Part shown: piece after piece, positions 26,971 through 34,517 of the stretch
Position numbering within the stretch: position 1 is the first letter of the stretch
Layout of the letters: each line of letters opens with the position of its first letter
NCBI RefSeq assembly: GCF_000687455.2
Contig: NZ_JGVW01000095.1
Span: 44,486 to 108,485, forward strand
From: Burkholderia sp. lig30
GTDB taxonomy: Bacteria; Pseudomonadota; Gammaproteobacteria; Burkholderiales; Burkholderiaceae
DNA length: 64,000 bases
Direction of reading: 5' to 3'
Position numbers and translations under genes: made by a program
The notes under the pieces: model-generated
The model's database searches: none
The model's input: the letters and a program-made list of their open reading frames with translations, nothing else
Told to the model about the DNA's origin: nothing

Positions 26971-27822
26971 ATGAAAAAGCGCGGGATCATTCGCCAGGCG
27001 GCCTGGTTGCCGGGTGTTGCGGCCGCCCTTCTGATCGCGGGCTGTGCGGGCACGTCGCCCGTCCCGTCGAGCGATACGCTCGCCAGCGCGCCGGCGAGCG
27101 CCGCCGAGGCGGTCGACGCGCCGGCCGCCCCCGTCATGGTCACGGTCACGCGACGCTACGTGGTCAAGCGGCACGACACGCTGAAGGGGATCGCGTCGGC
27201 GAACGGCTGCAGCGTCGCCGATCTGCGCGCGTGGAACCGGCTCGGTGCGCGTAGCAGGCTCAGGGTTGGCCAGCCGCTGAAAATCGTGACGAAGCAGGCC
27301 GCGCCGGCTGCGCCGCCGGTCGCCGCGAGCGGGGACGCACCGGCATCGGCCGTGCCTGCGGCGAGCGCCGCCGCGGCCGCGCCGAGCCAGCCCGTCGCAC
27401 GCACGGCACGCGCGCGGCAGGTGGCCAAGGAAACCGCGCGGCATGCGAACGGCGTCACGCTCGCGTGGCCCGCGCATGGCGATGTGGTCGAGCCGTTCAA
27501 GCCCGGCCACAATCGGGGCATCGAGATCGCCGGCCGCGCCGGCGACCCGGTGCGCGCCGCCGCCGACGGCCGGGTGATGTACGCGGGCGTTGGCCTGAAC
27601 GGCTACGGCAGCCTGATTCTCGTCCAGCACAACGCGGATTTCCTGACCGCCTACTCGCACAACCGCAAGGTGCTCGTGAAGACTGGCGACATCGTCCGGC
27701 AGGGCGACGAGATCGCCGAAATGGGCGATCTCGACAGTTCGCACGTCGCGCTGCTGTTCGAGGTGCGGCACGACGGCAAGCCAGTCAATCCGATGCCGTA
27801 CCTGCCGGCGTCCCGGGGCTGA
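26971..27822 (+). CDS. NlpD-like lipoprotein: LysM plus degenerate LytM (M23) domain
   Basis: A 283-residue envelope protein. A lipobox (LLIAGC) puts the lipidated Cys at about residue 21. LysM (YVVKRHDTLKGIASANGCSV) binds peptidoglycan, and an Ala/Pro-rich linker leads to a C-terminal LytM domain (~170-283). The zinc site is degenerate: HNRGIEIAG replaces HxxxD, and SHVALLFEV replaces the HxH strand. This is the pattern of NlpD, which activates cell-wall amidases rather than cutting peptidoglycan. It is not next to rpoS or pcm, so it is a paralogue. GGAG lies 12 nt before the start. The pseudo-beta-lactamase gene follows by 122 nt. Confidence 0.85.
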   Translation: MKKRGIIRQAAWLPGVAAALLIAGCAGTSPVPSSDTLASAPASAAEAVDAPAAPVMVTVTRRYVVKRHDTLKGIASANGCSVADLRAWNRLGARSRLRVGQPLKIVTKQAAPAAPPVAASGDAPASAVPAASAAAAAPSQPVARTARARQVAKETARHANGVTLAWPAHGDVVEPFKPGHNRGIEIAGRAGDPVRAAADGRVMYAGVGLNGYGSLILVQHNADFLTAYSHNRKVLVKTGDIVRQGDEIAEMGDLDSSHVALLFEVRHDGKPVNPMPYLPASRG

Positions 27823-27944
27823 CGGAGGACACGCGGCGGCTGGAACACGGCCGCCGTCGCTGCTACGCTTGTCTTTGGCAGCGGCGAGGGCGTTGGGCCG
27901 CGTGCCGTGCGCGTCCGTCCACGTTTCGTCTCCGTCCGCCACGT

Positions 27945-28838
27945 ATGGAACATTCTCCGCTGCGCCGTTCGCTGGTGCTTGCCGCCGTTGCCGCGCCGTT
28001 CGTCGTCGCGTGCGCCCCCGCCCCCGTCGCCGACCACGGCCGCGCGCGTGCCGCCCAGACCGCGCTCGCAGCGCTCGAGCAAGCGTCGAACGGCCGTCTG
28101 GGCGTTGTCGCGCTCGACACCGCGACCGGGGCCCGGATCGCCCACCGTCCGCGCGAGCGTTTCCCGATGTGCGGCACCTTCGCGGTCGTCGTCGCGGCGG
28201 CGCTGCTCGCACGCGCCGCGCTCGACCCGTCGCTGATGTCGCGGCGGGTGTTGTACCGCCGCTACGACATGGTGCCGGAGTCGCCGGTCACGAAGAATCG
28301 CGTCGACGCCGGCATGACGACCGAGGAATTGTGCGCGGCCGCGTTGCAGTACGGCGACAGGAGCGCGGCGAATTTGCTGCTGGACCTGCTCGGCGGCCCG
28401 CGGAGCGCAACTGCGTTCGCGCATTCGATCGGCGACACTGCGTTCCGCCTCGACCGCTGGGAGCCCGAGCTGAACGCGGCAACGCCTGGAGACGAGCGCG
28501 ACACGACGACGCCGCTCGCGATGGCCGGGACGCTGCGGCGGCTGCTCGTCGGCGACGCGCTGGGCGCCGCGCAACGCGCGCAACTCAAGACGTGGATGCT
28601 CGGCAACACGATGGGCGCGGCGGGCATCCGGGCAGGCGTGCCGCCCGACTGGCAGGTGGCCGACACGACGGGCGCGGGTGACTACGGCACGACGAACGGC
28701 GTTGCCGTCGCGTGGCCGCCGTCGCGTGCACCGCTGGCGCTGGCGATCTATTTCACGCAGCCGGGCGGCGATGCGCGCGCCCGCGACGACGTCGTCGCGG
28801 CGGCCGTGCGCATCGTCGCCGAGGTGTTCGCCGCCTGA
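27945..28838 (+). CDS. Class A beta-lactamase homologue lacking catalytic residues
   Basis: A 297-residue PenA-like protein with an RRSL twin-arginine-like motif and a lipobox (VVAC, Cys23), as in Burkholderia PenA. The fold is intact, but catalytic motifs are altered. S70xxK73 is G77-T-F-A80. S130-D-N132 is G137-D-R139. K234-T-G is T241-T-G. Glu166 (E173) and Asn170 (N177) in EPELN remain. Without the acylation serine and both lysines it should not hydrolyse beta-lactams. The frame is open end to end, which argues for a kept non-enzymatic role. A LysR gene of the AmpR/GcvA type follows by 106 nt on the same strand. Confidence 0.88.
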   Translation: MEHSPLRRSLVLAAVAAPFVVACAPAPVADHGRARAAQTALAALEQASNGRLGVVALDTATGARIAHRPRERFPMCGTFAVVVAAALLARAALDPSLMSRRVLYRRYDMVPESPVTKNRVDAGMTTEELCAAALQYGDRSAANLLLDLLGGPRSATAFAHSIGDTAFRLDRWEPELNAATPGDERDTTTPLAMAGTLRRLLVGDALGAAQRAQLKTWMLGNTMGAAGIRAGVPPDWQVADTTGAGDYGTTNGVAVAWPPSRAPLALAIYFTQPGGDARARDDVVAAAVRIVAEVFAA

Positions 28839-28944
28839 GCGCGGCGGTCGCGCGTCTCGCGCGATCCCGGCGTTTCGCTTATCGTGACGGTCTGCGCGTG
28901 CCGGACGGCGGCGCGCGGCCCACTCACCGCCATCCCGCTTCGCC

Positions 28945-29817
28945 ATGCGCCGACTTCCTCCGCTGCACGCGCTCCAGATCTTCGCCACGGTGGCGCGCCA
29001 CCGCAGCTTCACGCGCGCGGCCGAGTATCTGTGCATCACGCAGGGCGCGGTGAGCCGCCAGATCCAGACGCTCGAAGCGCATTACGGCTTCCCGCTCTTC
29101 AAGCGGCACGCGAAGGGGCTGACGTTGACGGCCGAGGGCGAGCTGTTGCTGCCGGTCGTCAACGAGAGCTTTGCGCGGATCGAGGACATTTCGCTGAAAC
29201 TCACGCGGCAGCGCACCGATCTCGCGCTGAAGGTGCCGACCTGCGTGATGCGATGGATGCTGCCGCGGATCATGCGTTTCCAGGGCGAGCATCCGGATCT
29301 GCACGTGCAGATCACGACCGCGTGGCAGCACGACATCGATTTCTCGACCGAGCCGTTCGACGCCGCGATCGTCTACGGGACGTCGCCCGGCGCGGGCGTC
29401 TGCGCGCTGCCGCTGTTCGGCGAGCGCCTGACGCCGGTCTGCGCGCCGGAGCTGCGGCAGGCCGAGCCGCTTGCCGCGCTCGACGACCTCGCGCGCCACA
29501 CGCTGCTGCATCCGACCCGCGACCACCGCGACTGGCGCGCGTGGCTCGACCATGCGGGCGCGCGTGCGGTCGATCCCGAGCGCGGACCGAGCTTCGACAC
29601 CCTCGATCTCGCGACGAACGCGGCGATGCAGGGGTTTGGCGTCGCGATCGGCGACGTCACGCTGGTCGAGGACGACGTGCGCGCGCGGCGGCTCGAGATG
29701 CCGTTCGACATCGTGCTCGAGACGGGCGCGCGCTACTTCTTCGTTTACCCCGAAAGCATGGGCGGGCAGCGCAAGATCCAGGCGTTCAGCGACTGGATCG
29801 CGCGGCACCGGGATTGA
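28945..29817 (+). CDS. LysR-family regulator of the AmpR/GcvA type
   Basis: A 290-residue regulator. The HTH (FTRAAEYLCITQGAVSRQIQ) and the start of the effector domain (LALKVPTCVMRWMLPRI) match the GcvA/AmpR subgroup. In Burkholderia, PenR of this subgroup controls the PenA beta-lactamase but is usually divergent from its target. Here it reads in the same direction, downstream of the pseudo-beta-lactamase. Whether it senses muropeptides cannot be told. Confidence 0.88.
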   Translation: MRRLPPLHALQIFATVARHRSFTRAAEYLCITQGAVSRQIQTLEAHYGFPLFKRHAKGLTLTAEGELLLPVVNESFARIEDISLKLTRQRTDLALKVPTCVMRWMLPRIMRFQGEHPDLHVQITTAWQHDIDFSTEPFDAAIVYGTSPGAGVCALPLFGERLTPVCAPELRQAEPLAALDDLARHTLLHPTRDHRDWRAWLDHAGARAVDPERGPSFDTLDLATNAAMQGFGVAIGDVTLVEDDVRARRLEMPFDIVLETGARYFFVYPESMGGQRKIQAFSDWIARHRD

Positions 29818-29902
29818 GCGGCGGCGTGCGGACTTCGCTCGTCTTTTTCCCGGCGCCGCATGCGCCGCGCGCGTTCGATTTGCGTTAATCGATTTGTAAT
29901 TT

Positions 29903-30238
29903 TTATTCGTAGGTAATGACGGCAATTATCGGCATGGCGTTGTTGCGCGATTGCGCCGGTAATTCGATCGAGCGGGACAATTGCGTGAAGTGCACTGTTT
30001 TGATGGCCTGCCGGGTGTCGGCATTGACGAATTCGACACTGCCCGCGGCCGGACGCGGGCACGCCGGATGCAGACGGGCCGGCCCGTGATTGGCGGAGTC
30101 GAGTTCGAACGGGCACGGCGGCTCGACGATCGTACCGGAAAAGGAGATGGTGCCGGAGCTGCCGCCGGCGATGGACGGGGGCGACGCCAGAAGCGAGGCG
30201 GTCAACGCGAGCGATGCGGCAATCAGGCGGTGCTTCAT
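29903..30238 (-). CDS. Short type 1 fimbrial-like exported protein
   Basis: A 111-residue protein with a signal peptide (MKHRLIAASLALTASLLASP...IAG) followed by SSGTISFSGTIVEPPC. This is the typical N-terminal strand and first cysteine of chaperone-usher pilins. A second cysteine (HPACP) follows within 20 residues. It ends in NAMPIIAVITYE, like the closing strand of pilins. It is shorter than a usual pilin (~150-180) and has no chaperone or usher gene beside it. It may be a minor subunit, a stand-alone periplasmic protein or a shortened pilin. Confidence 0.65.
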   Translation of the reverse strand: MKHRLIAASLALTASLLASPPSIAGGSSGTISFSGTIVEPPCPFELDSANHGPARLHPACPRPAAGSVEFVNADTRQAIKTVHFTQLSRSIELPAQSRNNAMPIIAVITYE

Positions 30239-30625
30239 GAGAGGCTCCAGTGGAAGCGCGTCGCAGCGAGGCCGCTCGAATGGCAGTCCGTTCGACGCTG
30301 CGAAGCTAAATGCGTAAACGGCAATTCATCGATGTTCTTGAATAAGAAAGGACTATATAAAAAACCGGTAAGCACTGCAGAAATCGGTTGCTTAAATATA
30401 TGCGGAATTTGCGTTGCCGCAAGTCAGGGTAATACCGGGCATTATTCGGCCGCGCGCGACATGTCGCGTTTGACAGGAAGGGAAAGGGCCGTTCCGGCGA
30501 CGTCGGTTCGATTGCTCGCCGGCAGCGTCGCGATATCGACCGGCGCATGCACGACGCGCGCCGCTGCCGGCGGAGCGATTCCCCGGGGCAGTCGACGCGC
30601 TCGGGCCGGCGCCGTGCGCCGGCGG
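30239..30625. other. AT-rich upstream region of the fimbrial-like gene
   Basis: A 387-nt gap, markedly AT-rich at about 30310-30440 (runs such as TTTTTTATATAG on the minus strand). A weak sigma-70 candidate reading toward the fimbrial-like gene is TTCTGC, 17 nt, TATATA. The AT-rich block stands out against the high-GC background and could be a silencer-protein target. No gene was found. Confidence 0.45.
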
Positions 30626-31402
30626 TCAGGCCGCGGGGGCGTCCACGGCCGGGTTGATGCGGCGATAGCCCTCCGTCGCGCGCAGCAGCGTGCGGGTGTA
30701 GTCGGACGCCACGTGTCCGGCGCGCACGTCCTCGATGCCCAATTGCTCGACGATCTCGCCGTGCTGCATCACCGCGACGCGCTGGCACAGGAAGCCGACC
30801 ACCGCGAGATTGTGGCTGACGAGCATCATCGTCAGGCGCCGCTCGCGGTGCAGGCGGCGCAGCAGGTTGAGGATCTCGGCCTGCACCGACACGTCGAGCG
30901 CCGACGTCGGTTCGTCGAGCAGCAGCACGCGCGGCTCGACGATCAGCGCGCGCGCGATCGCGACGCGCTGCCGCTGGCCGCCCGACAGCTGATGCGGGTA
31001 GCGGAAGCGGAACGACGGGCCGAGGCCGACTTCCGCGAGCGCGCGTGCGATGCGTGCGTCGGCGTCCGGAATGCGGTGGATCGCCAGCGGCTCGCGCAAG
31101 GTCTGGTCGATCGTGAAGCGGGGATGCAGCGACGCGTACGGATCCTGGAACACCATCTGCACGTTGCGGCGGAACGCGCGGTCGAGCTTGCCGCCGATCG
31201 GCCGTCCGGCGATCGACAGGCGGCCGGACGCGACCGGCACGAGTCCCGTCAGCGCGCGCAGCAGCGTCGACTTGCCGGAGCCGGATTCGCCGACGAGCCC
31301 GAACACCTCGCCGTCGTGCACCGCGAGGCTCGCGTCGCGCACCGCGTCGACGTGCCCGGTACGGGTCGGAAAGCGGATGGATACGCGGTCGATGTCGATC
31401 AT
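30626..31402 (-). CDS. Dipeptide/oligopeptide ABC transporter ATPase (DppF-like)
   Basis: A 258-residue ABC ATPase with Walker A GESGSGKST, signature LSGGQRQR, Walker B VLLLDEPTSALD and the switch histidine in LVSHN. It is the second of two ATPases of the peptide/nickel importer family and powers uptake through the DppB/C-like pair. Its start overlaps the end of the DppD-like gene by 4 nt. It is the last gene of the five-gene operon. Confidence 0.93.
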   Translation of the reverse strand: MIDIDRVSIRFPTRTGHVDAVRDASLAVHDGEVFGLVGESGSGKSTLLRALTGLVPVASGRLSIAGRPIGGKLDRAFRRNVQMVFQDPYASLHPRFTIDQTLREPLAIHRIPDADARIARALAEVGLGPSFRFRYPHQLSGGQRQRVAIARALIVEPRVLLLDEPTSALDVSVQAEILNLLRRLHRERRLTMMLVSHNLAVVGFLCQRVAVMQHGEIVEQLGIEDVRAGHVASDYTRTLLRATEGYRRINPAVDAPAA

Positions 31403-32319
31403 CGGATGTCCTCGTGCCGATCGGCGCAGGCGCCCGGGCGCTGACTCCGATCCGGTGCGGCGTTCAGCCAGGCCGGATCGCGTTGCAGCACCGGCAGTTC
31501 GTCGGGCGGGTTCGCGAGCGGCGGATTGGCCGCCAGCAGCCCGCGCGTGTACGGATGCGTCGCGTGGCGCAGGTCGCGTGCGGCGCAGGTCTCGACGACG
31601 CGGCCCGCGTACATCACTGCGACGCGGTCGCAGAACGACATCACGAGCGGCAGGTCGTGGCTGATCAACATCAGCCCGGTGCCGTGCCGCGCGATCATCT
31701 CGTCGAGCACCGCGAGCACCTGCATCGACACGGCGACGTCGAGCGCGGAGGTCGGCTCGTCGGCGACCAGCAGGCGCGGGCCGGTCGAGACCATCATCGC
31801 GATCATCACGCGCTGCCCCATGCCGCCGGAAAGCTCATGCGGATACGCGTCGGCGACGCGCGCCGGATCGCGGATCTGGACCGCCGCGAGCGCGTCGACG
31901 ATCCGCTCGCGCAGCGCGTTGCCGCGCAGGCCGGGCTCGCGCAGCCGGAACGCCTCGGCCATCTGCCGCGCGACCGTCATCACCGGGTTCAGCGAATATT
32001 TGGGGTCCTGCAGGATCATCCCCATCTGGCTGCCGCACAGCCGGCGTCGCTCGCGCGGCGGCAGCGCGAGCAGGTCGCGCCCCGCGAAGCGCATCGTGCG
32101 GGCCGACCAGCGTGCCGAGTCGGGCAACAGGCCGAGCAACGCGCGCCCGGTGAGCGACTTGCCGGAGCCTGATTCGCCGACGATGCCGAGCCGTTCGCCG
32201 GGCAAGAGCGTCAGCGACAGGTCGCGCACGGCGTCGGTGACGGTGCCGTCGTGGCCGCGAAAGCCGATCCGCAGCCCGTCGATCTCGCACAGTGGGGAAG
32301 TGCCGTTCGTCGCTTGCAT
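31399..32319 (-). CDS. Dipeptide/oligopeptide ABC transporter ATPase (DppD-like)
   Basis: A 306-residue ABC ATPase with Walker A GESGSGKSLT (a Leu follows Lys-Ser), signature LSGGMGQR, and Walker B LLVADEPTSALD. The C-terminal oligopeptide/dipeptide extension runs from about residue 235 (HPYTRGLLAANPP). The ATG at 32319 was preferred over 32331 because GGAG lies 6 nt before it. It overlaps its upstream neighbour's stop region and its downstream neighbour's start, indicating tight coupling. Confidence 0.92.
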   Translation of the reverse strand: MQATNGTSPLCEIDGLRIGFRGHDGTVTDAVRDLSLTLLPGERLGIVGESGSGKSLTGRALLGLLPDSARWSARTMRFAGRDLLALPPRERRRLCGSQMGMILQDPKYSLNPVMTVARQMAEAFRLREPGLRGNALRERIVDALAAVQIRDPARVADAYPHELSGGMGQRVMIAMMVSTGPRLLVADEPTSALDVAVSMQVLAVLDEMIARHGTGLMLISHDLPLVMSFCDRVAVMYAGRVVETCAARDLRHATHPYTRGLLAANPPLANPPDELPVLQRDPAWLNAAPDRSQRPGACADRHEDIR

Positions 32320-32320
32320 G

Positions 32321-33235
32321 TCACGCTCCATGACGCGGATCGAAGACGTCGCGCAGGCCGTCGCCGAGCAGGTTGAACGCGAGGCTCACGAGCAGGATCG
32401 CGGTGCCGGGCAGCGTCGCGACCCACCACGCGTCGAGCAGCACGTTGCGTCCCGACGCGACCATGAAACCCCATTCCGGGCTCGGCGGCTGCGCGCCGAG
32501 GCCGAGGAAGCCGAGCCCCGCGACCGTCAGGATGATGCCGGCCATGTCGAGCGTCGCGCGCACGATCACCGACGACGTGCACAGCGGCACGATGTAGCGC
32601 AGCAGGATGCGCGGGCCGGATGCGCCCTGCAGCCGCGCCGCGTGGATGAAGTCGGCCTGGGCGATGCGGATCGTCTCGGCGCGCGCGAGCCGCGCATACG
32701 CGGGCCACGCGGTGATCGAGATCGCGACGACCGCATTGATCACGCCCGGCCCGAGCGCGGCGGCGAACGCGAGCGCGAGGACGATCTTGGGGAACGCGAG
32801 CGCGACGTCGGTGACGCGCATCAGCGCGCTGTCGACGAAGCCGCCGCAGTAGCCGGCCGTCGTGCCGATCATCAGGCCGATCGGCACGACGATCACGACG
32901 ACCAGCAGCGCGATGCCGAGCGTGATGCGCGCGCCGGCGATCAACCGCGACAGGATGTCGCGGCCGAGCTGGTCGGTGCCGAGCCAGTGCGACGGCGAGC
33001 CGGGCGGCTGCAGCCGCTCGGCGAGCACCTGCTGCAGCGGGTCGTGCGGCATGATGAACGGGCTCGCGATCGCGACGGCGATCAGCGCGACGAGGATCGC
33101 GAGCCCGAACAGGTTGAGGGGATTCGCGGCGAAGCGGCGCCAGCGGCGGTACGCGAGGCCGAGCGCGGCCTGCCGGCGCGACGCGGGCGCGTCGCTGAGC
33201 AGCCACGCGCGCATCGAAAGGCGCTCGGGATTCAT
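32321..33235 (-). CDS. Dipeptide/oligopeptide ABC transporter permease (DppC-like)
   Basis: A 304-residue inner-membrane permease with an N-terminal OppC-type segment (FAANPLNLFGLAILVALIAV) and about six membrane helices. The EAA loop reads TAWPAYARLARAETIRIAQ. It forms the channel with the DppB-like subunit. It ends next to the start of the DppD-like ATPase. Confidence 0.93.
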   Translation of the reverse strand: MNPERLSMRAWLLSDAPASRRQAALGLAYRRWRRFAANPLNLFGLAILVALIAVAIASPFIMPHDPLQQVLAERLQPPGSPSHWLGTDQLGRDILSRLIAGARITLGIALLVVVIVVPIGLMIGTTAGYCGGFVDSALMRVTDVALAFPKIVLALAFAAALGPGVINAVVAISITAWPAYARLARAETIRIAQADFIHAARLQGASGPRILLRYIVPLCTSSVIVRATLDMAGIILTVAGLGFLGLGAQPPSPEWGFMVASGRNVLLDAWWVATLPGTAILLVSLAFNLLGDGLRDVFDPRHGA

Positions 33236-33304
33236 GATCGGGAAACCTTCGGCATGGACGGAAACGGAATCGGCGAAAAGGCGCGCATGACGGGCAGCCA
33301 GCGC

Positions 33305-34375
33305 TCAGCGCGCGCGCGGATCGAACACGCGGTACAGCGCGTCGGTCAGCAGGTTGACGGTGATGAACATCGCGCCGATCACGAGCGTCGCGCCGAGCAC
33401 CGCATTCATGTCGGCGTTGAGCAGCGCGCCCGTCAGGTACGAGCCGAGGCCCGGCCACGCGAACACGATCTCGGTCAGCACGGAGCCTTCGAGCAGGTTG
33501 CTGTACGTGAGCGCGATCACGGTCAGGAGCGGCACCGCGATGTTGCCGAATGCGTGGCGCCAGATCACGCGGCGCTCGGGCAGCCCTTTCGCGCGCGCGG
33601 TGACGATGTATTCCTGGCTGAGCTGCTCGAGCATGAACGAGCGCGTCATCCGGCTCAGGTACGCGACCGAGTAATAGCCGAGGATGGCCGCCGGCAGCGC
33701 GATGTGCGCGACCGCGTTGCGGAACACGTCCCATTCGCCGGCGAGCGCGGCGTCGATCAGCAGGCTGCCGGTGCGCGTGTCGACCATCCCGTCGAAGGCC
33801 GGGTCGAGGCGGCCCGGCCCCGCGACCCAGTGCAGGCGCGCATAGAACAGCAACAGGCCCATCAGGCCGAGCCAGAACACCGGCACCGAGTTGCCGATCA
33901 GGCCGACGAAGCGCGCGACGTGATCGATCGGCCGGTTGTGCCGAACCGCCGCGGCGACGCCGAGCGGCACGCCGATCGCGATGCCGATCACCGTCGCGAG
34001 CGTGGCCAGCTCGAGCGTCGCGGGAAACACGCGCCGGATGTCGTCGAGCACCGGATTGGACGTCAGCAGCGACACGCCCAGGTTGCCGTGCAGCACGTCG
34101 CGCGCGTAGATCATGAACTGCGTCGCGAGCGGCTTGTCGAGCCCGAGCGCGATGCGCTCGGCCGCATACGCGTCGGCGGACGCGCGATCGCCGAGCACCG
34201 CGAGCACCGGATCGATCGGGACCTTGCGGCCGATCGCGAAGGTGAGCGCCAGCAGCCCGGCGAACGTGACGGCGAGCGTGAATGCCCAGCGCAGCGCACG
34301 CAGCGCCCAGCGCACGGCGGGGCGCCGCGCGGGGAGCGTGCGCAGCGCTTCGAGGGGGGAGGCGGGAGTCGACAT
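33305..34375 (-). CDS. Dipeptide/oligopeptide ABC transporter permease (DppB-like)
   Basis: A 356-residue permease with about six membrane helices. It has the DppB-type region after the first helix (GDRASADAYAAERIALGLDK), and the EAA loop ends in YIVTARAKGLPERRVIWRHA. It pairs with the DppC-like permease, whose gene starts 69 nt downstream. A hairpin in the 142-nt gap after the binding-protein gene may lower expression of this and later genes. Confidence 0.93.
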   Translation of the reverse strand: MSTPASPLEALRTLPARRPAVRWALRALRWAFTLAVTFAGLLALTFAIGRKVPIDPVLAVLGDRASADAYAAERIALGLDKPLATQFMIYARDVLHGNLGVSLLTSNPVLDDIRRVFPATLELATLATVIGIAIGVPLGVAAAVRHNRPIDHVARFVGLIGNSVPVFWLGLMGLLLFYARLHWVAGPGRLDPAFDGMVDTRTGSLLIDAALAGEWDVFRNAVAHIALPAAILGYYSVAYLSRMTRSFMLEQLSQEYIVTARAKGLPERRVIWRHAFGNIAVPLLTVIALTYSNLLEGSVLTEIVFAWPGLGSYLTGALLNADMNAVLGATLVIGAMFITVNLLTDALYRVFDPRAR

Positions 34376-34450
34376 GACGCGGTTCGGTGACGGCGGATCG
34401 CTTTTTCAGGTTTCGATACATCCATTTTATTCTGTCGCTCCGCGAAACGA

Positions 34451-34499
34451 CCAGCACGGCCAGCCTGTCGCTGCGCCGCGCTCGGCCTGCCGGTGCTGG
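34451..34499 (-). terminator. Attenuator-like hairpin between binding-protein and permease genes
   Basis: CCAGCAC and GTGCTGG can pair over a GC-rich internal region in the gap after the binding-protein gene. Hairpins at this place in ABC operons often keep binding protein in excess over permease. No T-run follows, so partial read-through is likely. Confidence 0.35.
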
Positions 34500-34517
34500 A
34501 CGCGCGGCGCGCGACGC

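Noticed and set aside
27945..28838. Functional beta-lactamase resistance gene
   Set aside because: Ser70, Lys73, Ser130, Asn132 and Lys234 are all replaced, so hydrolytic activity is not expected.
31526..34390. 954-codon plus-strand frame opposite the peptide transporter genes
   Set aside because: It is antisense to four overlapping, well-conserved ABC transporter genes and has no recognisable domain.
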